From Flavobacteriales bacterium (GTDB lineage: Bacteria > Bacteroidota > Bacteroidia > Flavobacteriales_D > Crocinitomicaceae), in assembly GCA_947462695.1 (NCBI GenBank), contig CANHQC010000142.1:1-5677 (forward strand): a DNA stretch of 5,677 nt. The letters are read 5' to 3'. The notes below the pieces were generated by a model. The model saw only the letters and a list, made by a program, of their open reading frames with translations. It did not search any database and had not been told where the DNA came from. Below, piece by piece: positions 1-5,587 of this stretch. Position numbers and translations under genes: made by a program. How positions within the stretch are numbered: the first letter of the stretch is position 1; each line of letters starts with the position of its first letter.

Positions 1-520
1 CAGAGTAAAACAGATCTGAGGTATACCTCCAAAGCGTATCTAAGGATTCTTGTACTCGTCTATTTGATTCCTCTGTACCATCACCTAATCGAATGATCCA
101 TTCCGATGAATGCTTTAGGTGGTACTTGGTTTCTTTTAGTGATTTCTCAGCAATTGCCGCCAACTGCTGATCTTTACTTGTTGTAAGCGCTTCAAAAAAT
201 GGCTTGCGATAGGCATCAAAAAGAAACTGACGCACCATTGTCATTCCAAAATCTCCATTTGGCTGTTCAACCAATAGGCAATTCTTGAAGTCTCGATCGA
301 AACGAAAATAAGCTAGTGCATCACCATCTCTTCCTTCTCCTTCAAGCTCACCAGCATAATTCAACAGACTTGTCGCCTGTCCAACTAAATCTAGTGCAAT
401 GTTAGTCAATGCAATATCCTCTTCTAATATCGGTCCGTGACCACACCATTCAGACAAACGATGACCTAAAATTAGCGAGTCATCTCCAAGGCGCAACACA
501 TATTCAACAATACTTTTCAT
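1..520 (-). CDS. paaC: Phenylacetyl-CoA 1,2-epoxidase structural subunit PaaC (3' end outside window)
   Basis: PaaC is the ferritin-like but catalytically inactive partner of PaaA in the cytoplasmic epoxidase that converts phenylacetyl-CoA to its ring-1,2-epoxide. The 173 complete codons visible here match the family closely. They include the N-terminal LGDDSLILGHRLSEWCGH block (residues 11-28), the LEEDIALTNIALDLVGQA helix (32-49), LVEQPNGDF (83-91) and the YHLKHSSEW...RLGDGTEES segment (133-152). Family members run to about 250 residues, so roughly the last third is missing because the window ends; there is no sign of truncation. The ATG at 520 was chosen because the only in-frame sequence upstream is the paaB stop codon 9 nt away. 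There is no clear Shine-Dalgarno, so translation is probably coupled to paaB. The gene does not appear as a closed ORF because it runs off the edge. Confidence 0.95.
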   Translation of the reverse strand, partial: MKSIVEYVLRLGDDSLILGHRLSEWCGHGPILEEDIALTNIALDLVGQATSLLNYAGELEGEGRDGDALAYFRFDRDFKNCLLVEQPNGDFGMTMVRQFLFDAYRKPFFEALTTSKDQQLAAIAEKSLKETKYHLKHSSEWIIRLGDGTEESNRRVQESLDTLWRYTSDLFYS

Positions 521-529
521 GTCAAAAGA

Positions 530-817
530 TTACATATGTGAGATGCCATCTGGCACATCGTAAAAGGTTGGATGACGGTATATTTTTGAGTCTGCAGGTT
601 CGAACAGCGCATCAGCTTCAGTAGGATCAGAAGCATAAATATCTTTTGACTCTACCACCCAGATGCTTATCCCTTCAGATCGACGGGTATACACATCCCT
701 TGCATTTTCAACAGCCATTTCAGCATCTGCAGCACGAAGGCTTCCTACATGCTTGTGATTTAATCCTGCTTTACTTCGTATAAAAACCTCCCAAAGAGGC
801 CATTCATGTGTTGACAT
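530..817 (-). CDS. paaB: Phenylacetyl-CoA 1,2-epoxidase subunit PaaB
   Basis: This small soluble subunit of the PaaABCE multicomponent mono-oxygenase is thought to bridge PaaA-PaaC heterodimers and is needed for activity. The 95-residue length is the usual family length. The diagnostic blocks are all present: WPLWEVFIRSKAGLNHKHVGSL (residues 6-27), NARDVYTRR (38-46), the SIWVV strand (51-55) and the near C-terminal YRHPTFYDVPDGISHM (80-95). The ATG at 817 follows the paaA stop by 9 nt, and the gene stops 9 nt before paaC, so the three genes are one operon. No unusual residues were noticed and no other assignment fits. Confidence 0.97.
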   Translation of the reverse strand: MSTHEWPLWEVFIRSKAGLNHKHVGSLRAADAEMAVENARDVYTRRSEGISIWVVESKDIYASDPTEADALFEPADSKIYRHPTFYDVPDGISHM

Positions 818-826
818 ATACCTAAA

Positions 827-1774
827 TTATGCTCGTTTTAATTCCGCTTGTTTCGCTGCATAAGCCGAAGCTGCCTCTCTCACCCATTCACCATTTTCTT
901 TGGCTTTACGACGCGTATCGATTCTGTCTTTATTGCACGGACCATTTCCAGCAACGACTTGCCAAAACTCATCCCAGTTGATTTCACCGAATTCGTAATG
1001 ACCGGTTGCTTCATTGAACTTCAAATCTTTATCAGGAATCGTCAATCCGATCATTTCTGCTTGAGGAACGGTCACATCAACAAACTGCTGACGTAATTCA
1101 TCGTTTGTATGGCGTTTGATTTTCCATTTCACGGATTGCGCCGTGTGTTTCGACTCCGCATCATTTGGACCGAACATCATTAAAGACGGCCACCAAAAAC
1201 GGTTCAAGGCATCTTGCGCCATTGCTTTTTGTTCGGGAGTTCCTTGAGCCAATTTGGTCATGATTTCAAAACCTTGTCGTTGATGAAAAGATTCCTCTTT
1301 GCATACACGCACCATGGCACGTGCATACGGTCCGTAAGAACAACGACAAAGCGGAACTTGGTTCATGATAGCTGCTCCATCAACCAACCAACCAATCGCA
1401 CCCATATCAGCCCAAGTTAGCGTTGGGTAGTTAAAAATGGAAGAATATTTGGCTTTTCCAGAATGTAAATCGTCGATTGTTTCTTCACGATCAGCGCCCA
1501 ATGTTTCAGCCGCACTATATAAATACAACCCGTGACCAGCTTCGTCTTGAACTTTTGCCAATAAAACAGCTTTTCGTCTCAAGTTTGGCGCACGTGTGAT
1601 CCAGTTTCCTTCAGGAAGCATTCCCACAATTTCAGAATGCGCGTGTTGAGAAATTTGGCGGATCAACGTTTGCCTGTAATCATCCGGCATCCAATCTTTT
1701 GGTTCAATTTTGATATCCTTATCGATTTTCTCTTGGAAACGACGTTCCAACTCAGCATAATTGATTTCTTCCAT
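827..1774 (-). CDS. paaA: Phenylacetyl-CoA 1,2-epoxidase catalytic subunit PaaA
   Basis: PaaA carries the non-haem di-iron site where O2 is activated and one oxygen atom is inserted into the aromatic ring of phenylacetyl-CoA, the committing step of the aerobic hybrid phenylacetate pathway. The protein is 315 residues, close to the usual ~310. The [23 protein letters not shown] block (residues 46-68) supplies Glu48. AKVQDEAGH (73-81) supplies Glu78 and His81, and [13 protein letters not shown] (158-170) supplies Glu161 and His164 of the second ligand helix. Lys74 sits where PaaA is known to carry an unusual lysine near the metal site. [11 protein letters not shown] (193-203) and the C-terminal DEFW...GNGPCN region are also typical. 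It is the first paa gene of the minus-strand operon. The ATG at 1774 lies about 20 nt after a Bacteroidota-type -7 box, giving a short leader. No defect is visible. Confidence 0.97.
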   Translation of the reverse strand: MEEINYAELERRFQEKIDKDIKIEPKDWMPDDYRQTLIRQISQHAHSEIVGMLPEGNWITRAPNLRRKAVLLAKVQDEAGHGLYLYSAAETLGADREETIDDLHSGKAKYSSIFNYPTLTWADMGAIGWLVDGAAIMNQVPLCRCSYGPYARAMVRVCKEESFHQRQGFEIMTKLAQGTPEQKAMAQDALNRFWWPSLMMFGPNDAESKHTAQSVKWKIKRHTNDELRQQFVDVTVPQAEMIGLTIPDKDLKFNEATGHYEFGEINWDEFWQVVAGNGPCNKDRIDTRRKAKENGEWVREAASAYAAKQAELKRA

Positions 1775-1793
1775 AGCTCTAGAACATTGAAAA

Positions 1794-1801
1794 CAAATGT
1801 A
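1794..1801 (-). promoter_or_regulatory. Candidate -7 promoter element of paaABC
   Basis: On the minus strand this reads TACATTTG, a perfect match to the Bacteroidota sigma-ABfA -7 consensus TAnnTTTG, and it ends 19 nt before the paaA ATG. No good TTG -33 element is found at the usual 17-23 nt spacing; only a weak CTG lies about 22 nt upstream. A promoter with a poor -33 box beside a probable operator would suit a regulated catabolic operon. This is inference from sequence only. Confidence 0.5.
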
Positions 1802-1818
1802 CGTAATTCATCTTAACC

Positions 1819-1843
1819 TTGTTCAGGTAACAAACAACTTGTT
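1819..1843. promoter_or_regulatory. Candidate operator: clustered AACAA/TTGTT inverted half-sites upstream of paaA
   Basis: On the plus strand these 25 bases contain TTGTT (1819-1823), AACAA (1829-1833), AACAA (1833-1837) and TTGTT (1839-1843). They form two perfect inverted repeats: arms spaced by 5 nt, then arms spaced by a single C. The cluster lies 17 to 42 nt upstream of the candidate paaA -7 box, where a regulator would occlude or contact the -33 region. Aerobic phenylacetate operons are commonly controlled by TetR-type (PaaR) or GntR-type (PaaX) repressors that release on phenylacetyl-CoA. Which family would bind here cannot be told from the window. Confidence 0.35.
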
Positions 1844-1873
1844 GACATGTTCCGACAACTTTGCAGAACGGCA

Positions 1874-2509
1874 TTATTCAGGTAATCCTGTTGCTGGAGT
1901 TTCTTTACAAACTTGACGTTGGTAATTGAAAAAATGCCCATAATTGCCAGTCCCATAAACTTTACCATCCACCCACGCTTGCTCATGTCGAACTTTATTT
2001 CGATGTGGCGTCGGAGTAGAAGGATTGACTTGAATCATCATAGAAACCGAAAAATTTGCAGGTAATTTAGCTAGTGGAATTTTCAATCTTCGTGCCTCAG
2101 GATCGTCATTACTTCTGTTAATAAGTGTAAAACTTTTCACATCTGGACTTCCATTTGGCTGCAAGGGTAAGTCGCTCCATTCACCAGCGAAAAGGTAAAT
2201 GTCGTGAAATGCGTATCCCGGACGTGCGGCCACATGTGCATACAAATACACCCCATCATTGAAAAAGTACGCGGATCCTACTCGATCATTATTTTCGAAA
2301 TAAACGCCCTTGTACACCATTTCTCCGCAATGATTGACAAAAGGAAAACGATTCTCCGAAAAAACCTTTAATTCACTGTTAACCTCACCATTTGAGTGTT
2401 CCAATGTTTGTTTTTCGCACGCGTTTAAAATAAAATAGGCTGCTGTAATTACAGTGGCCAAACCCACAATGACTCCCCATATGGGTTTCTTTTCTTCTTT
2501 TCGTCTCAT
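1874..2509 (-). CDS. Exported, membrane-anchored or lipoprotein-type protein of unknown function
   Basis: The 211-residue product is not a recognised paa protein. It starts with a basic head (MRRKEEKK), then a hydrophobic stretch (about residues 10-30) ending in LNAC at 28-31. This could be a lipobox with Cys31 as the lipidated residue, although Asn at -2 is unusual; otherwise the segment is a plain N-terminal membrane anchor. The remainder looks beta-rich and extracytoplasmic, with only two cysteines, Cys61 and Cys201, near its ends that could form a disulphide. The pattern GSAYFFNDGVYLYAH (78-92), DIYLFAGEWSDLP...NGSP (103-122) and the closing QAWVDGKVYGTGNYGHFFNY (177-196) resembles a beta-sandwich module often seen in secreted Bacteroidota proteins, which usually reads vGtvtvsnD..nLYV, hLyvG....lP and EtAWg.G...Wa.yf.Y. 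That resemblance is from memory and is not a function. The gene ends 99 nt before paaA on the same strand; its link to phenylacetate is unproven. Confidence 0.8.
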   Translation of the reverse strand: MRRKEEKKPIWGVIVGLATVITAAYFILNACEKQTLEHSNGEVNSELKVFSENRFPFVNHCGEMVYKGVYFENNDRVGSAYFFNDGVYLYAHVAARPGYAFHDIYLFAGEWSDLPLQPNGSPDVKSFTLINRSNDDPEARRLKIPLAKLPANFSVSMMIQVNPSTPTPHRNKVRHEQAWVDGKVYGTGNYGHFFNYQRQVCKETPATGLPE

Positions 2510-2532
2510 AGAACTATTAATTAGCTTTAAGA

Positions 2533-2565
2533 CTAAATTCTGCTATTTGAAGCGCTTACAAAAAA
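2533..2565 (-). promoter_or_regulatory. Candidate promoter of the exported-protein gene
   Basis: On the minus strand a TTTTTTG (2565-2559) is followed after 18 nt by GAATTTAG (2540-2533). This is a partial match to the Bacteroidota TTG / TAnnTTTG promoter at accepted spacing, and it lies 23 nt before the ATG at 2509. The -7 element matches only four of six fixed positions, so the call is weak. The spacer contains the palindrome-centred site described in the next entry. Confidence 0.3.
2546..2561. promoter_or_regulatory. LacI/GalR-family-like operator sequence in the divergent promoter region
   Basis: The plus strand reads TTTGAAGCGCTTACAA, centred on the 8-nt palindrome AAGCGCTT. It matches the general LacI-family operator pattern (TGnAAnCGnTTnCA type) at all but one conserved position, with a perfect right half-site. 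It falls inside the spacer of the weak minus-strand promoter and about 80 nt upstream of the plus-strand paaE promoter. LacI-family regulators exist in Bacteroidota, but no such regulator gene is in the window. An exact inverted copy of the 16-mer occurs inside paaC (181-196), which lowers confidence that the site is functional. Confidence 0.25.
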
Positions 2566-2639
2566 GACTTCAATCGACTCATTTCATTGTTCAGCGAATT
2601 GAATTGATCACGCATTAAGATTGAATTCACTCAAGCGAA

Positions 2640-2668
2640 TTAACATAGCTGGTGAATGATTACCTTTG
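2640..2668 (+). promoter_or_regulatory. Candidate promoter of the paaE-paaE-SDR operon
   Basis: TACCTTTG at 2661-2668 is a perfect match to the Bacteroidota -7 consensus TAnnTTTG. TTA at 2640-2642, 18 nt upstream, is one base from the -33 TTG. Transcription would begin near 2674, giving a leader of about a dozen bases before the ATG at 2687. The -7 box physically overlaps a TTG codon at 2666 that could otherwise be taken as the start of the reading frame, so the box also decides the start. Confidence 0.5.
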
Positions 2669-2686
2669 TACCGCAAATTAGGCAAC

Positions 2687-3757
2687 ATGACACCAAAATT
2701 TCATACACTTAAAATAGCCGCCATAACGAGAGAAACTGACGACACGGTTTCGTTGTCATTTCATATCCCAAGTGACTTAAAAACAGATTACTCCTACTTA
2801 TCCGGACAATACCTTACACTGAGAACAACCATTAATGGTGAGGATACACGTCGATCGTATTCACTTTGCTCTGCGCCCTTCGAATCAGAAGTTCGTGTGG
2901 CCATCAAACAAGTTGAAAATGGCGTTTTTTCTACCTACGCTAATCAGTCACTTCATGTAGGTGATGAATTGATGGTGATGACACCAGCTGGAGGTTTTCT
3001 TCATTCACCTGAAATGTCAGCGAAGAAATCCTACGCGCTTTTTGCGGCTGGAAGTGGAATTACACCAGTCATTTCGATTGCCAAATCAGTATTGCATTCA
3101 GAACCTGCATCAGACGTTACCCTATTTTACGGCAACAAACAGTTCGGTTCTATTATCTTCAGAGAAGAACTAGAGGCGTTAAAAAACCAATACATTGACC
3201 GTTTACGCGTCATTCACATTCTTTCAAGAGAGAGCTTAGGCAACGACATTCAAAAAGGACGAATTGATCGCGAGAAAACAGGGAAATTATTCGACGCTTT
3301 TCTAAAAAATCATCCGGTTGATGCCGTTTTTGTTTGTGGACCTGAGCAAATGATCCTCGCCGTCAAGGACGTGATGGCCGAAAAAGGCGTTGATCCATCA
3401 GCTATACATTTTGAATTGTTCACGAGTGGCGCTGCAGCCAAACAGACTAAATCTGTCGATTCAAATGAACCAAAAGTGGAATCCAATGTTACCGTTATAC
3501 TTGATGGAGATGAATTGGATCTTGCGTTGGACTCAACAGGAGATACCATTTTAGATGCGGCACAAAAAGCAGGAGCTGATTTGCCATTTGCCTGTAAAGG
3601 AGGTGTTTGCTGTACATGTAAAGCGAAAATTTTAGAAGGAACAGCGCGCATGGATGTCAATTACGCATTGGAAAAAGATGAAGTGGACGCTGGATATATA
3701 TTGACGTGTCAAGCGCATCCAACAAGTGAAAAATTGGTTGTATCATTTGATGATTAA
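2687..3757 (+). CDS. paaE: Phenylacetyl-CoA epoxidase NAD(P)H reductase subunit PaaE, first copy
   Basis: PaaE moves electrons from NAD(P)H through FAD and a [2Fe-2S] cluster to the di-iron site of PaaA. Counting from the ATG at 2687 the protein has 356 residues, the normal family size. The ferredoxin-reductase FAD domain (about 5-105) carries GQYLTL (40-45) and the RSYSLCS flavin motif (56-62). The nucleotide domain carries AAGSGITP (120-127), FYGN (147-150), LSRE (179-182), GRID (191-194) and CGPEQM (217-222). A linker near 249-266 leads to the plant-type ferredoxin domain with cluster ligands Cys303, Cys308, Cys311 and Cys341. The frame is open to a TTG at 2666, but that codon overlaps the -7 box, whereas family similarity begins only around FHTLKI, so the ATG is preferred. 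The stop lies 2 nt before the second reductase, so the two are co-transcribed. All key residues are intact. Confidence 0.93.
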   Translation: MTPKFHTLKIAAITRETDDTVSLSFHIPSDLKTDYSYLSGQYLTLRTTINGEDTRRSYSLCSAPFESEVRVAIKQVENGVFSTYANQSLHVGDELMVMTPAGGFLHSPEMSAKKSYALFAAGSGITPVISIAKSVLHSEPASDVTLFYGNKQFGSIIFREELEALKNQYIDRLRVIHILSRESLGNDIQKGRIDREKTGKLFDAFLKNHPVDAVFVCGPEQMILAVKDVMAEKGVDPSAIHFELFTSGAAAKQTKSVDSNEPKVESNVTVILDGDELDLALDSTGDTILDAAQKAGADLPFACKGGVCCTCKAKILEGTARMDVNYALEKDEVDAGYILTCQAHPTSEKLVVSFDD

Positions 3758-3759
3758 TT

Positions 3760-4833
3760 ATGGGATTATTCGACGTATTCAAAAAAAAATCGCCCGAACA
3801 CAAAGGGTTTCATTCATTAACCGTTAGTCGCATCGATCGATTAACTGACGAAGCAGTAGCTGTTATCTTTGATGTTCCAGCTGAATTGAAAGCCAATTAT
3901 TCGTTCAAACCTGGACAATACTTAGATATTATTGCAACAATTGATGGAAAAGAAGAGCGACGCTCCTACTCCATTTGTTCTGGTCCGAATGAAGCGATTT
4001 CAATAGGTGTTAAAGCTGTAAAAGGTGGCAAAGTATCGAACTGGATAAACAGTGTTTTGCGTGAAGGTGACCTTGTAATGGTTGGCGAACCGAAAGGACA
4101 ATTTGGCATTGAAGCGCAAGAAAAAAACATTGTTGCCATTGCAGCCGGTAGTGGAATAACGCCCATTTTATCGATCGCTAAGTCGTTAGGCCATTCGGAT
4201 GGAAGCATGCGTTTATTCTATGGGAATTCAAGCGTATCGTCGGCTCTTTTCCTTGATCAGATTGACGCGTTGTCATGTATAAAAACACACCACTTTTTAT
4301 CGCAAGAAGAAAAAGAAGGTACGACGAATAGCAGAATAACTAACGAATCTTTTACTGCGGCCATAAAAGCAGATCTTGATTTATTAAAAGCGGACGCATT
4401 TTTGCTTTGCGGTCCGGAAGAGATGATCATGAACGTGGCATCTGTCCTTGAGTTTTTCGGTGTGAACAAATCAAAAATCCGTTTTGAGCTCTTTACCACG
4501 CCGGTTTTAATGAAAACTGCAACGAATGAACCCGAAAAATCAGCTTTTAGTGGTACGAGTCAAGTGACCATTCTACTGGACAGTGAAGTGACAAAACTTT
4601 CTATTCCAACCAAAGGAGCTACGATATTGGAGGTCGCTGAAAAAGAAGGACTAGACGTTCCTTTTTCGTGTCGAGGAGGCGTTTGTTGTTCATGTCGCGC
4701 GAAAATCGTTAAAGGCACTGCGCACATGGACACGAATTTCACGCTAACGGACAAGGATATCGCAGATGGGTATATTCTTGCTTGCCAAGCTCATCCTACG
4801 AGTGAAGAACTAACGCTTACCTTCGATGAATAA
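3760..4833 (+). CDS. PaaE-like FAD/[2Fe-2S] oxidoreductase, second divergent copy
   Basis: This tandem paralogue of the preceding gene has 357 residues and the same three-domain layout. The FAD domain carries PGQYLDI (51-57) and RRSYSICS (67-74). The nucleotide domain carries AAGSGITP (128-135), FYGN (153-156) and CGPEEM (217-222). The ferredoxin domain ligands are Cys304, Cys309, Cys312 and Cys342. In a hand alignment the two ferredoxin domains share 48 of 91 positions, so this is an old duplication or separate acquisition. Two differences stand out. The stretch from FYGN to CGPE is 6 residues shorter, with LSQE (180-183) replacing LSRE and SRIT (191-194) replacing GRID. There is also an extra basic, amphipathic N-terminus (MGLFDVFKKK). 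It may be a second reductase for PaaABC, or may serve another oxygenase or the neighbouring SDR reaction; the sequence does not decide. The gene symbol is left blank for that reason. Its stop codon overlaps the SDR start. Confidence 0.9.
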   Translation: MGLFDVFKKKSPEHKGFHSLTVSRIDRLTDEAVAVIFDVPAELKANYSFKPGQYLDIIATIDGKEERRSYSICSGPNEAISIGVKAVKGGKVSNWINSVLREGDLVMVGEPKGQFGIEAQEKNIVAIAAGSGITPILSIAKSLGHSDGSMRLFYGNSSVSSALFLDQIDALSCIKTHHFLSQEEKEGTTNSRITNESFTAAIKADLDLLKADAFLLCGPEEMIMNVASVLEFFGVNKSKIRFELFTTPVLMKTATNEPEKSAFSGTSQVTILLDSEVTKLSIPTKGATILEVAEKEGLDVPFSCRGGVCCSCRAKIVKGTAHMDTNFTLTDKDIADGYILACQAHPTSEELTLTFDE

Positions 4834-5521
4834 CCCGAAAACAATCGTTGTCGTCGGTGCAAGTCGCGGTATTGGTAAAGCGATTGTTCAACAACTAGCT
4901 TCACAGGAAGAGAACACAATTATCGCGTTAGCTCGAAACACAGAAGCCCTTGCAAAGGCTTTTTCCGCTTTTTCGAATGTGACAACCGGGAAATTGGATT
5001 TAGCTAAAGGCGTTAACGAGCAACTTGAAGTCCTTCTTGAACAGGTAACTACCATTGATTTACTTATTAATAATGCCGGACTTTTGGTCAACAAGTCCTT
5101 TCCGACATTAACACATGAAGACTTGACGCTTTCCTATCAGGTTAACGTAATATCAGTTATGGAAACCGTTCAGGCCATTTTACCCAAAATGGAAAAAAAC
5201 GGTGGCCATATTGTCAATATAAGCTCGATGGGCGGCGTACAAGGCACAGTTAAATTTCCTGGGTTAAGTGCATACTCCACATCAAAAGCCGCATTGTGTA
5301 GCTTTACAGAATTGTTTGCCGAGGAGTACAAAAATTCACCAATAAAAATGAATTGCCTAGCTTTAGGCGCTGCACAGACGGAGATGTTAAACGAAGCTTT
5401 TCCGGGTTATCAAGCACCGCTCTCTGCTGATGAAATGGCTGCATTTATCGTCAACTTTAGTTTAACCGGTCACCAATGGTTTAACGGTAAAATTCTGCCT
5501 GTTTCATTAAGTACCCCATAA
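4826..5521 (+). CDS. Short-chain dehydrogenase/reductase (SDR), classical type
   Basis: This is a 231-residue cytoplasmic NAD(P)-dependent oxidoreductase with a Rossmann fold. Visible motifs are the dinucleotide loop GASRGIG (11-17), a likely cofactor-discriminating segment ALARN (34-38), DLA (58-60), NNAG (82-85), VNV (107-109), VNISS (130-134) and the catalytic YSTSK with Tyr150 and Lys154. Arg14 in the loop and Arg37 after beta-2 hint at NADP(H) preference, which is inference. The gap from Ser134 to Tyr150 is 16 residues rather than the commoner 13, because of an insertion around GTVKF. The substrate is unknown. The ATG at 4826 overlaps the end of the second reductase gene by 8 nt (ATGAATAA) and has no Shine-Dalgarno, so it is probably translated by coupling as the last gene of the operon. 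Its role in phenylacetate metabolism, for example in handling an aldehyde, ketone or hydroxyacyl intermediate, is only suggested by position. Confidence 0.9.
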   Translation: MNNPKTIVVVGASRGIGKAIVQQLASQEENTIIALARNTEALAKAFSAFSNVTTGKLDLAKGVNEQLEVLLEQVTTIDLLINNAGLLVNKSFPTLTHEDLTLSYQVNVISVMETVQAILPKMEKNGGHIVNISSMGGVQGTVKFPGLSAYSTSKAALCSFTELFAEEYKNSPIKMNCLALGAAQTEMLNEAFPGYQAPLSADEMAAFIVNFSLTGHQWFNGKILPVSLSTP

Positions 5522-5530
5522 TTTTTTTAA

Positions 5531-5562
5531 TTGACGTGTTACTTTTTTAGAATGTAGCATTT
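5531..5562 (+). promoter_or_regulatory. Candidate promoter of the right-edge sigma-factor-like gene
   Basis: TTG at 5531-5533 is followed after 21 nt by TAGCATTT (5555-5562). This is a four-of-six match to the Bacteroidota -7 box, 25 nt before the ATG at 5588. The surrounding AT-rich 66-nt gap after the SDR stop has a T-run (5522-5528) but no convincing GC-rich stem, so no terminator is called. Confidence 0.3.
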
Positions 5563-5587
5563 TATTCTTCGTGATGTAAACCTGCAC

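Noticed and set aside
409..624. Plus-strand 71-codon frame opposite the paaB/paaC junction
   Set aside because: It spans the ends of two firmly identified genes on the other strand and has no start signal or family resemblance.
848..1420. Plus-strand open frames of 82 and 68 codons opposite paaA
   Set aside because: paaA is intact and conserved across the whole stretch. The plus-strand translations look like composition artefacts.
1822..1885. Direct repeat TTCAGGTAA at 1822-1830 and 1877-1885
   Set aside because: The second copy is in the coding end of the exported-protein gene. A 9-mer repeat of this kind can easily be chance and no symmetry accompanies it.
2593..2641. Direct repeats AGCGAATT (2593, 2634) and ATTGAATT (2598, 2620) in the divergent region
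   Set aside because: They are short, AT-rich and irregularly spaced, so chance in AT-rich intergenic DNA is adequate; not called as operators or as a repeat array.
2666..2686. TTG-initiated N-terminal extension (YRKLGN) of the first paaE
   Set aside because: The TTG is part of a perfect -7 promoter box, and the seven extra residues have no counterpart in the second copy or the family as I know it.
3310..3660. 116-codon open frame antisense to the first paaE
   Set aside because: It lies entirely within a strongly conserved coding region on the other strand and its translation shows no recognisable motif. It is a shadow frame.
5500..5535. Rho-independent terminator after the SDR
   Set aside because: There is a T-run after the stop codon, but only weak AT-only pairing (ATTAA/TTAAT) and no GC-rich stem.
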